Origin: an uncultured Pseudomonadota bacterium
Lineage (GTDB): Bacteria; Pseudomonadota; Alphaproteobacteria; RF32; CAG-239
Reading direction: 5' to 3'
DNA length: 8,955 nucleotides
Assembly (NCBI GenBank): GCA_902795745.1
Contig: CADBMG010000014.1
Coordinates: 1 to 8,955 of the forward strand
Shown: positions 1-7,903 of the stretch, piece after piece
Position numbering within the stretch: position 1 is the first letter of the stretch
Layout of the letters: each line of letters starts with the position of its first letter
Notes under the pieces: model-generated
Told to the model about the DNA's origin: nothing
The model's database searches: none
Seen by the model: only the letters and a program-made list of their open reading frames with translations
Translations under genes and position numbers: made by a program

Positions 1-261
1 TCGGGCGGAAAAGAACCGTTTTTTGATCCGGATTTTTTGCCGACAGAAATGGATGCCGAAAAATATAAGCAAATAAAATTTTGCCCGATTGTGAATCATT
101 TTTTTGATAAATTGTTTCGCTTGCGTGACATGGCTTTAACTGAGCCCGGGCGGCAGTTTATTGAAAAAAGACATAAAACCATTTTCAATTTTTTGAATAC
201 CTATTTTGAGGAAATTAATGCTCCTCAGGTTTGGAAAGATTTATTGGCGCAATATGTTTAA
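1..261 (+). CDS. HD-domain phosphohydrolase (YedJ/YpgQ type), C-terminal part, cut by window start
   Basis: The reading frame is open from base 1 and ends at TAA 259-261, giving the last 86 residues of a protein whose start lies to the left. The fragment has a GGKEPFFDPDF stretch, then IVNHFFDKLFRLRDMALTEPGR and IEKRHKTIFNFLNTYFEE. This matches the C-terminal pattern of the YedJ/YpgQ HD hydrolases: a 'GG-R-P-x-DP' segment, 'INHFYEKLL-LKD-MNT' and a closing 'A-ERH-FM-FL--FY' helix. The family are cytosolic metal-dependent phosphohydrolases, and some members act on nucleotides. The HD metal-binding residues would lie in the missing N-terminal part, so activity cannot be judged here. An internal TTG at 37 is not a likely start, because homology continues upstream of it. 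The family call rests on pattern memory only; the exact substrate is unknown. Confidence 0.65.
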   Translation, partial: SGGKEPFFDPDFLPTEMDAEKYKQIKFCPIVNHFFDKLFRLRDMALTEPGRQFIEKRHKTIFNFLNTYFEEINAPQVWKDLLAQYV

Positions 262-332
262 AAACATATCAAGTTTGCAAAGAGAGATTTATCAATTAAA
301 ACGGTTATTGTAAATATTGATACTATGATTTT
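252..332. other. Convergent intergenic gap with weak inverted repeats
   Basis: This stretch overlaps the end of the HD gene and separates it from the convergent minus-strand gene. An 8-bp inverted repeat, ATATGTTT (252-259) and AAACATAT (262-269), spans the stop codon but has only a 2-base loop and no T-run after it. A second pair, TATCAAT (290-296) and ATTGATA (316-322), has a 19-base loop and is followed on the plus strand by a short T-run at about 328-334. Either could be a weak terminator; neither is convincing. No RNA gene is visible. Confidence 0.25.
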
Positions 333-923
333 TTAATCTCCGTCGTATTGCCGCATTTTTGCTTTCATTCGTTCAATAGGATCTTGGATAGAATCGAGTA
401 AGGCGCGGTTGTTTTGAGCTATTTTCCGGCGATATGATACAGCATTAAATGCTTCTCTTTCTTTATAAAGTTGTTCCTGTTGCAGATTTTGCGGATAGTT
501 AATCGGACATTTTGAACAGTGTTTTTGGATATAAGGATTATTGATGAATTTGCTTTTATGTGTCAATTGGGCATTAATTTGTGTCGAGTCATAAATATGT
601 AGGGTGCTATTTTGTAAGGAATCTTTCATTTGTCGGTAGCAATTAATTATTTGCAAATGCAATTCATCATAATGTTGTTGTAGATAATCGGTGTTATTTT
701 TGACGTCCGTCGGGAAATCAATTTTGATTTTGCCGTCAATATCTTGCAAATATATTGAGCCGAAAAGGCGTTCTAGTTGTCGGTTGTCGGTAAGTCTGTA
801 TATTTTTTGCCGGCTGAAAAATATTTGGTCGTGTGTTGTTCCTTGGCACGGCGCAATATCAATAAAAATCTCATTTGAAAATTGCGGTTTAGAACAAACA
901 ACTCGATATTCTTCTTTGTACAT
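333..923 (-). CDS. Unknown 196-residue protein, translationally coupled to cysS
   Basis: I do not recognise a family. The preferred start is the ATG at 923-921, which shares one base with the cysS stop (TAATG). It has a purine-rich GGAAAAGAG about 5 bases upstream, inside the cysS end. A GTG at 938 would add five residues but has no good ribosome site. The protein is polar and rich in Gln, Asn and Tyr, with no signal peptide or membrane segment, so it is probably cytosolic. It has five cysteines, including a CSKC pair (C136, C139) that could bind metal or be redox active, although two cysteines alone are weak evidence. The C-terminal 50 residues (NLQQEQLYKEREAFNA..., then RRKIAQNNRALLDS and ERMKAKMRQYDGD) look helical and basic. 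It is the last gene of the gltX-cysS unit, so it is co-transcribed with two tRNA synthetases. Any role in translation is inference from position only. Confidence 0.75.
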   Translation of the reverse strand: MYKEEYRVVCSKPQFSNEIFIDIAPCQGTTHDQIFFSRQKIYRLTDNRQLERLFGSIYLQDIDGKIKIDFPTDVKNNTDYLQQHYDELHLQIINCYRQMKDSLQNSTLHIYDSTQINAQLTHKSKFINNPYIQKHCSKCPINYPQNLQQEQLYKEREAFNAVSYRRKIAQNNRALLDSIQDPIERMKAKMRQYDGD

Positions 924-2302
924 TATGCTCTTTTCCACGTTGTGCCGTTCGGTCCGTCTTCCAAAACAATGCCTTTATCTTTGAGTTCATTACGAATGGC
1001 ATCGGCAGTTGCCCAATCTTTATTTTTTTTAGCTTCTGTTCGTTTAGCAATTAAGGTTTCAATTTCAGCGGTTTCATCTTTGTTGTTTTCACCTTTAAAC
1101 CACTTTTGTGCATCATTGTACAACAGTCCCAGCATATAGGCATCGGCAAGCAATTGTGATTTAAGGCGGATGCGTTCATCATCAGTTTGTGCTTTGTTCA
1201 GTTCATTTACTGTTTCATGCAGATACGAAAGAGCCAAAGGAGTGTTCAAATCGTCTGCCAAAGCATCGATAATACGTTTGCTTGGTTCAACTTTTTGCGG
1301 AGAAATATCATCATTTTTCAATAGAGCGTTATAGAATTTATCCAATGTTGCTTTGGCCTGCTGCAGACCTTCAAAGGTAAAGTTGAACGGTTGATGATAG
1401 TGAGTAGTTAAGAACAAAAGGCGCAGAGCTTCGGCCGGTGCTTTTTCCAATACTTCTTCAACCGTATAAAAATTACCCAATGATTTTGACATTTTAACAC
1501 CGTTAATCATCAGCATTCCGGTGTGTACCCAATAGTGTGCAAAGTGTGTTCCCGGAAAGGCACCGCAAGATTGTGCCAACTCATTTTCATGGTGCGGAAA
1601 AATTAAATCAGAGCCACCACCGTGAATGTCAAAATCGTTGCCCAACAGTTTTGAGCTCATAGCCGAACATTCCAGATGCCACCCCGGACGACCGTAACCC
1701 CACGGGCTGTCCCATCCCGGTTGATCTGCTTCCGAAGGCTTCCATAGAATAAAGTCTGCCGGATTTTTTTTGTAGTCAGCTACCTCAATTCGAGCTCCTG
1801 CCAGCATTTCTTTCATTGAGCGTCCGGAAAGTGCTCCGTAGCCGGGAAACGCATCAACATCAAACAAAACTTGATTTTCTGCCTCATAAGCATAACCGTT
1901 TGCCAACAGTTTTTTTATGAGTTCAATCATATCGGCAATATATTCGGTGGCGCGCGGACGATAATTAGGAGCCAAAACATTGAGTTTTGCCATATCCTCA
2001 ATGTACCAATTGTAGGTTTGTTCGGTAATTTCTCGAATAGGTTTTCCGGTTTCTTTATGTTTATTCAATATTTTATCGTCAACATCGGTAATGTTGGATA
2101 CATAGGTTACATGTTCTTTGCCATAAACTTGGCACAGCAAACGATACAAAACATCGTAGACGACAGGTGTTTTTGCATTGCCCAAATGGGCTTTATCATA
2201 GACTGTCGGACCACAGACATACATACGCACGTTGTTTTCAGCAATCGGATAAAATGCTTCCTTATGCTGTTTTAATGTATTATGCAAATATATCTGTGTC
2301 AT
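923..2302 (-). CDS. cysS: Cysteinyl-tRNA synthetase
   Basis: Charges tRNA-Cys with cysteine in the cytosol; a class I synthetase, usually monomeric with a catalytic zinc. The 459-residue length is normal for the family (E. coli about 461). The N-terminal catalytic fold shows VCGPTVYDKAHLGN (29-42), whose HLGN is the HIGH motif, and KMSKS at 270-274. The four zinc ligands known from E. coli are all present as C30, C212 (WHLECSAM), H237 and E241 (FPHHENE). The mid-region GGGSDLIFPHHENE and the YWVHTGMLMINGVKMSKSLGNF segment are strongly conserved. The C-terminal helical part ends with a DWATADAIRNELKDKGI-type domain. The ATG follows the gltX stop by 12 bases, and AGGA stands 8 bases before it, so the two are co-translated from one mRNA. 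The unknown gene follows with a one-base overlap. Nothing suggests loss of function. Confidence 0.98.
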   Translation of the reverse strand: MTQIYLHNTLKQHKEAFYPIAENNVRMYVCGPTVYDKAHLGNAKTPVVYDVLYRLLCQVYGKEHVTYVSNITDVDDKILNKHKETGKPIREITEQTYNWYIEDMAKLNVLAPNYRPRATEYIADMIELIKKLLANGYAYEAENQVLFDVDAFPGYGALSGRSMKEMLAGARIEVADYKKNPADFILWKPSEADQPGWDSPWGYGRPGWHLECSAMSSKLLGNDFDIHGGGSDLIFPHHENELAQSCGAFPGTHFAHYWVHTGMLMINGVKMSKSLGNFYTVEEVLEKAPAEALRLLFLTTHYHQPFNFTFEGLQQAKATLDKFYNALLKNDDISPQKVEPSKRIIDALADDLNTPLALSYLHETVNELNKAQTDDERIRLKSQLLADAYMLGLLYNDAQKWFKGENNKDETAEIETLIAKRTEAKKNKDWATADAIRNELKDKGIVLEDGPNGTTWKRA

Positions 2303-2314
2303 ATTTTCAGTCCT

Positions 2315-3637
2315 TTATGCTTTTTGCCCTTTAAGGCGTTTTAAGGCTTTTTCATAGCCGATAAGAGGTAACAAAGTTTTAAGTTCAGGTCCGTTATCCA
2401 AAGCAGTCAGAGCTTTGCGAATCGGGTGAAACAGATCTTTGCCTTTTTTACCGCTTTGAGTTTTAACTTCATTGAGCCATTGGTTGAAGGTGTTTTCATC
2501 CCATGGTTGCGGCGGTAACAGAGATGCAGCCAAGTCTGTTAATTCTTTATCTTCAATAACAGGTTCTACTTCGGCATTGCAGATATTGTTCCACTCATTT
2601 ACATCATCAACAATACTTAAATTAGGGCGAACGTCGTTCCAAAATTCTTCGCTTACCGCAATGCGTTTCTTTACGACCTCATACGGCATATTGCGCACAA
2701 ATTTGGTATTAAAATGTTTAAGCTCCTCTTCGTCAAATTTAGGTTGAGAACGACCGAGTTTACTAAAATCTAACGATTGAGCCAGTTCTTCAAGATGATA
2801 GAACGGTTCAATGGCATCAGAGGTGCCGAGTTTGGCTAAAAACGAGCAAATTGCCATAGCTTCAACGCCTTCGGCTTTCAGTTCGCGCACGCCCAAGCTG
2901 CCTAAACGCTTAGATAGTTTGCCTTCCGTACCGGTTAAAAGCGGTAAGTGGGCAAAAGTAGGAACTTTGCCGCCGATAGCTTCAAACATTTGAATTTGTG
3001 CAGCCGTATTGGTAACGTGGTCTTCACCGCGCACAATATGAGTTATGCCGAAGTCTGAATCGTCGACACAAGACGGGAAATGGTACAAATAACTGCCGTC
3101 TTCGCGAATAATAATCGGGTCGCTGAGTTTTTCTGCTTCATATTGACAATGTCCGCGTACAATGTCGTTCCATTCGATTATTCCCGGATTGAGTTTGAAA
3201 CGGTAGTGCGGTTTACGACCTTCGGCTTTAAAACGGGCAATATCTGATGCGGTATAATGCAGAGCCTGTCGGTCATAAATAGGGGCTTGTCCTTTGGTCA
3301 TGGCTCGCTTGCGCTTTATCTGTAATTCTTCCGGTGTGTCGTAGCACGGATATATACGTCCTTTTTTTATCAGTTCGTCACGTAAAGCATCATAACGGGC
3401 AAAACGTGCCGATTGGCGAGCTTCTTCGTCCCATTTAAATTCAAGCCATTGCAAACTTTCGCGCATGGCATCTTCATACTCCTTTTTAGAGCGGGCAAAA
3501 TCCGTATCATCAATGCGTAACATAAATTTACCGCCCAATTTTTTAGCCAATAAATAGTTGAACAAAGCCGTACGGGTATTGCCTATGTGCATAAATCCGG
3601 TCGGGCTTGGGGCAAATCTTACTTTTATCTCAGACAT
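2315..3637 (-). CDS. gltX: Glutamyl-tRNA synthetase
   Basis: Attaches glutamate to tRNA-Glu (class Ib synthetase, cytosol). With the ATG at 3637 the product is 440 residues, starting MSEIKVRFAPSPTGFMHIGN. The HIGH motif reads HIGN (17-20) and the KMSKS motif reads KLSKR (240-244). RGEDHVTNTAAQ (203-214) is the usual active-site stretch. The C-terminal anticodon-binding part contains GKKGKDLFHPIRKALTALDNGPEL (397-419), typical of alphaproteobacterial GltX. The zinc knuckle seen in E. coli (C98, C100, C125, C127) is not intact: only C98 is present, and loss of this site is common in the family. The frame stays open to a TTG at 3703, but that codon is part of the predicted -35 box, so it cannot be the start. 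GGA stands 8 bases before the 3637 ATG. The ATG at 3649 is an alternative. Whether this enzyme also charges tRNA-Gln cannot be told from the sequence. Confidence 0.97.
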   Translation of the reverse strand: MSEIKVRFAPSPTGFMHIGNTRTALFNYLLAKKLGGKFMLRIDDTDFARSKKEYEDAMRESLQWLEFKWDEEARQSARFARYDALRDELIKKGRIYPCYDTPEELQIKRKRAMTKGQAPIYDRQALHYTASDIARFKAEGRKPHYRFKLNPGIIEWNDIVRGHCQYEAEKLSDPIIIREDGSYLYHFPSCVDDSDFGITHIVRGEDHVTNTAAQIQMFEAIGGKVPTFAHLPLLTGTEGKLSKRLGSLGVRELKAEGVEAMAICSFLAKLGTSDAIEPFYHLEELAQSLDFSKLGRSQPKFDEEELKHFNTKFVRNMPYEVVKKRIAVSEEFWNDVRPNLSIVDDVNEWNNICNAEVEPVIEDKELTDLAASLLPPQPWDENTFNQWLNEVKTQSGKKGKDLFHPIRKALTALDNGPELKTLLPLIGYEKALKRLKGQKA

Positions 3638-3674
3638 TATCAATTCCATACATATTAAATTTAATCTGTCGCAC

Positions 3675-3703
3675 ATCATAATCAGATTGTGTATCGATTT
3701 CAA
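3675..3703 (-). promoter_or_regulatory. Sigma70-type promoter for the gltX-cysS operon
   Basis: On the minus strand, TTGAAA (3703-3698) and TATGAT (3680-3675) are separated by exactly 17 bases. Each differs from consensus at one position. Transcription would begin near 3668, about 30 bases before the preferred gltX ATG. This also argues against the longer TTG start at 3703. Prediction only. Confidence 0.55.
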
Positions 3704-3725
3704 CTAAAAAATTTTGCATCGATTA

Positions 3726-3764
3726 TTGACATTGTCGGTTAGCGACACTAACTAAACAATTAGT
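3726..3764 (+). promoter_or_regulatory. groESL promoter region with interleaved inverted repeats
   Basis: A perfect TTGACA (3726-3731) is a good -35 box about 60 bases before groES, but no convincing -10 box lies at 16-18 bases; TAACTA at 3749 is poor. Directly after it come TGTCG (3733-3737), GTTAG (3738-3742), CGACA (3743-3747) and CTAAC (3748-3752). TGTCG pairs with CGACA, and GTTAG pairs with CTAAC, in interleaved order. A third pair, ACTAA (3751-3755) and TTAGT (3760-3764), follows. The placement between -35 and -10 suits a repressor operator. The HrcA operator CIRCE (TTAGCACTC-N9-GAGTGCTAA) is absent, and I see no clear RpoH -10 (CCCCAT-like) box. Confidence 0.35.
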
Positions 3765-3792
3765 CTAGTAAAATTGATAGGAGTTAAAACAA

Positions 3793-5732
<1,940 letters not shown>

Positions 5733-5753
5733 AATATTTTTTATCGGAAAGAC

Positions 5754-5784
5754 AAGGTCTGCGCTGAAAAACAGTGCAGACCTT
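5754..5784 (+). terminator. Long hairpin after groEL
   Basis: A 13-bp stem, 5754-5766 with 5772-5784, contains one G-T pair and a loop of five A. It starts 21 bases after the groEL stop. On the plus strand it is followed by eight A rather than T, so alone it is not a classical intrinsic terminator for groEL. It may protect the mRNA 3' end or act together with the next hairpin. Confidence 0.5.
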
Positions 5785-5812
5785 AAAAAAAAGACGACCA
5801 AACGGTCGTCTT
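5785..5812 (-). terminator. Rho-independent terminator of infC, probably also usable by groEL
   Basis: The 9-bp perfect stem pairs 5791-5799 with 5804-5812 around a 4-base loop. Read on the minus strand, it begins about 20 bases after the infC stop and is followed by a run of eight T (5792-5785), a textbook intrinsic terminator. Read on the plus strand, the same stem is followed by CTTAGTTTTTAT (5813-5824), a weaker T-rich tail. It therefore could also stop groEL transcription. Confidence 0.85.
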
Positions 5813-5832
5813 CTTAGTTTTTATATGTATTT

Positions 5833-6360
5833 TTATGCTTTTTGCGGCGATAAAATCATGGTCATCTGTTTACCTTCCAATTTCATCTCCGAATCGACTT
5901 TGCTGATGTTTTCCAAATCTTCAACGAGCTTAATTAATACTTGTTTGCCCATATCATTGGCACTGAGTTCGCGTCCCTTAAAGCGCATGGTAAACTTTAC
6001 TTTATTTCCTTGCTCTAAAAATTTAGTGGCTTGCTTGACTTTTACTTCATAATCATGAGTGTCAATCATAGGACGTAATTTCAACTCTTTAATTTCAATA
6101 ACTTTTTGATTTTTCTTGGCTTCGGCTTTACGCTTTTGTTGTTCATAGCGATATTTTCCAAAATCTAAAATCTTACAAACCGGTGGATTTGCTTGCGGCG
6201 AAATCTCAATTAAATCCAAACCTTCTTCTTCTGCCATAGCCAATGCTTGCTTTAAAAAAACAATGCCGCGGTTTTCGTTGTTTGCGTCAATTAAGCGTAC
6301 TTGTTTTGCCGTGATATTTTCATTGATGCGGACTTCATCGTCGTTACGTTGTTCGTTCAT
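5833..6360 (-). CDS. infC: Translation initiation factor IF-3
   Basis: Binds the 30S subunit, keeps it apart from 50S, and checks the start codon and initiator tRNA. The product has 175 residues, close to the usual 170-180. The N-terminal domain shows RINENITAKQVRLID and LDLIEISPQANPPVCKILDFGKYRYE (residues about 53-78). The lysine-rich linker (KRKAEAKKNQK) follows. The C-terminal domain has IKELKLRPMIDTHDYEVK, RFKGRELSAND and EGKQMTMILSP. The start is an ordinary ATG, unlike the AUU of E. coli infC. An in-frame TAG sits four to six bases upstream, so no longer form exists. The ribosome site GGAGGT is strong but 14 bases away. The gene stands alone: a terminator follows directly, and rpmI-rplT, its common partners, are not downstream. 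Confidence 0.97.
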   Translation of the reverse strand: MNEQRNDDEVRINENITAKQVRLIDANNENRGIVFLKQALAMAEEEGLDLIEISPQANPPVCKILDFGKYRYEQQKRKAEAKKNQKVIEIKELKLRPMIDTHDYEVKVKQATKFLEQGNKVKFTMRFKGRELSANDMGKQVLIKLVEDLENISKVDSEMKLEGKQMTMILSPQKA

Positions 6361-6374
6361 ATACTAATTTATAT

Positions 6375-6380
6375 ACCTCC
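6375..6380 (-). promoter_or_regulatory. Perfect but distant ribosome binding site of infC
   Basis: GGAGGT on the minus strand lies 14 bases from the infC ATG at 6360, beyond the usual 5-10. All start-like codons between them (ATA, ATT) run into stops within a few codons, so the ATG must be used. The spacer contains TATA at both ends, which could pair weakly and shorten the effective distance; this is a guess. Confidence 0.55.
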
Positions 6381-6403
6381 AAAAAAATTGTCTTTACCGT
6401 TAT

Positions 6404-6431
6404 ATAATAGCAATCAATTTCAGATTATCAA
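6404..6431 (-). promoter_or_regulatory. Probable infC promoter
   Basis: On the minus strand TTGATA (6431-6426) and TATTAT (6409-6404) are 16 bases apart, each one base off consensus. Transcription would begin near 6397, leaving a leader of about 37 bases that contains the GGAGGT site. Prediction only, in an AT-rich region where chance matches are frequent. Confidence 0.45.
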
Positions 6432-6565
6432 GTAAAATAAGCGTATATATTCGCAAATTTTGATTATCCGCTGCTGTTTTGTTTTGCGTAAAAGATAAAA
6501 AACATTTGAAAATTCTTTGATTATAGCGTAATGATTATAAAAGATGTAGGTTTTGAGGTAAAAAC

Positions 6566-7900
6566 GTGGAAAAAAAATATTATATAAAAACATTCGGTTG
6601 CCAGATGAATGTGTATGATTCGTCGCGAATTGCCGATATGCTGAAAAAAGAAGGATACGCTGAAACAAATAAACAGAATGATGCAGATATTGTTATATTC
6701 AATACGTGTCATATTCGCGAGAAGGCAGCAGAGAAGCTGTTTTCCGATTTGGGAAGGGCTCAATTGATTGCCGAAGAACGGGCAAATGATGGTAAAAGAA
6801 CAATCATCGGTGTCGTAGGTTGCGTGGTGCAGGCGGAAGATGAGCAGATTATTAAGCGTGCTCCTTATGTTAACTTTGCAGTCGGACCGCAAATGTATTA
6901 TCGCATACCGGAAATTTTGCACAATATCGAAAAAGACAGCAAAGCAGAGAGTGTGATAGATACCGAATTTCCAGCAGTTAATAAATTTGATTTTTTGCCG
7001 GAGAATAAAGCTCAGGGAGTTTGTTCTTACTTGGCAGTGCAAGAGGGATGCAACAATTTTTGCACATACTGTGTGGTGCCATATACAAGAGGTGCTGAAT
7101 ATTCACGTTCTGTTGAAGAAGTTATTAAAGAAGCTAAGCGTTTGATTGCTACCGGTACGCTAGAAATTAATTTGTTGGGGCAAAACGTCAATTCGTATCA
7201 TGGTGAAGATGAAAGCGGTAAAGAGCGTGATTTAGCTTATCTGTTACATAAAATGGCCGAACTTGACGGTTTGCAGCGTTTGCGCTATACGACTTCGTAT
7301 CCGGCGGATATGACTGACGATTTAATTGCTTGTCATAAAGATATAGATATTTTGATGCCGTATTTACATTTGCCGGTACAGTCGGGCTCGGATAAGATTT
7401 TGAAAGCGATGAACAGGCGGCATACCGCGGGTGATTATTTGCGAATCGTGGAAAAATTGTATGCTGCGAATGATAAATTGAAAATGTCCTCCGATTTTAT
7501 TGTCGGTTTTCCGGGGGAGACTGATGAAGATTTTCAAAAAACACTTGATGTGGTTAATCAGGTTAAATATATTCAGGCTTTTTCTTTTAAATATAGCCGC
7601 CGTGCCGGAACTCCGGCTGCCGTTATGGATAATCAGGTAGAAGAAAAGGTTAAAAAAGAAAGGCTTGAAATTTTGCAAACACTGCTTTTCGATTATCAAA
7701 CAAAATTCAATCAAGCCTGTGTAGGAAAGGTTATGCCGGTGTTGTTTGAACAAAAAGGACGGCATAAAGGACAGCTTATCGGGCGGACACCATATATGCA
7801 AAACTTGCATGCCAGAACAAAAGATGATAATATAAACAAAATGGTTGATGTAGTTGTGACCGATGCCACGACAAATTCGTTGAGCGGAAAGGAGATATAG
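6566..7900 (+). CDS. miaB: tRNA-2-methylthio-N6-dimethylallyladenosine synthase MiaB
   Basis: Radical-SAM methylthiotransferase that converts i6A37 to ms2i6A37 in tRNAs reading UNN codons. It acts after MiaA, which is not in this window. The product has 444 residues, a normal length. The N-terminal UPF0004 domain has C12 (TFGCQMN), C48 (FNTCHIREKA) and C86 (GVVGCVVQ), the ligands of the auxiliary 4Fe-4S cluster. The radical-SAM domain has C162-x3-C166-x2-C169 (GCNNFCTYCVVPYTRG). A C-terminal TRAM domain (about 384-444) includes GRTPYMQNLHA and TNSLSGKEI. The start is GTG at 6566, supported by GAGGT six bases upstream. TATAAA (6536-6541) may be a -10 box, but no good -35 accompanies it. phoH begins 3 bases after the stop. 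Confidence 0.97.
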   Translation: MEKKYYIKTFGCQMNVYDSSRIADMLKKEGYAETNKQNDADIVIFNTCHIREKAAEKLFSDLGRAQLIAEERANDGKRTIIGVVGCVVQAEDEQIIKRAPYVNFAVGPQMYYRIPEILHNIEKDSKAESVIDTEFPAVNKFDFLPENKAQGVCSYLAVQEGCNNFCTYCVVPYTRGAEYSRSVEEVIKEAKRLIATGTLEINLLGQNVNSYHGEDESGKERDLAYLLHKMAELDGLQRLRYTTSYPADMTDDLIACHKDIDILMPYLHLPVQSGSDKILKAMNRRHTAGDYLRIVEKLYAANDKLKMSSDFIVGFPGETDEDFQKTLDVVNQVKYIQAFSFKYSRRAGTPAAVMDNQVEEKVKKERLEILQTLLFDYQTKFNQACVGKVMPVLFEQKGRHKGQLIGRTPYMQNLHARTKDDNINKMVDVVVTDATTNSLSGKEI

Positions 7901-7903
7901 AGC

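Noticed and set aside
691..1139. Two overlapping plus-strand open frames opposite the orphan gene and the cysS end
   Set aside because: They overlap each other and the minus-strand genes. The minus-strand orphan frame is favoured by its coupling to cysS and its ribosome site.
1871..2275. 134-residue open frame on the plus strand inside cysS
   Set aside because: It is antisense to conserved cysS codons, with no ribosome site or recognisable domain.
3638..3703. N-terminal extension of GltX from the TTG at 3703
   Set aside because: The TTG forms part of the predicted -35 box, the extra residues do not resemble GltX, and the family start fits the ATG at 3637.
3726..3792. Possible CIRCE (HrcA) operator upstream of groES, suggested by TTAGC at 3739
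   Set aside because: The right arm GAGTGCTAA is not found at the required spacing; only short unrelated inverted repeats are present.
6521..7042. 173-residue open frame on the minus strand, opposite the start of miaB
   Set aside because: It lies antisense to a certain gene, its translation is a low-complexity hydrophobic, Phe/Ile/Cys-rich string typical of a shadow frame, and no family is recognisable.
7364..7810. 148-residue open frame on the minus strand inside miaB
   Set aside because: It is antisense to the conserved radical-SAM and TRAM coding region and looks like a shadow frame.
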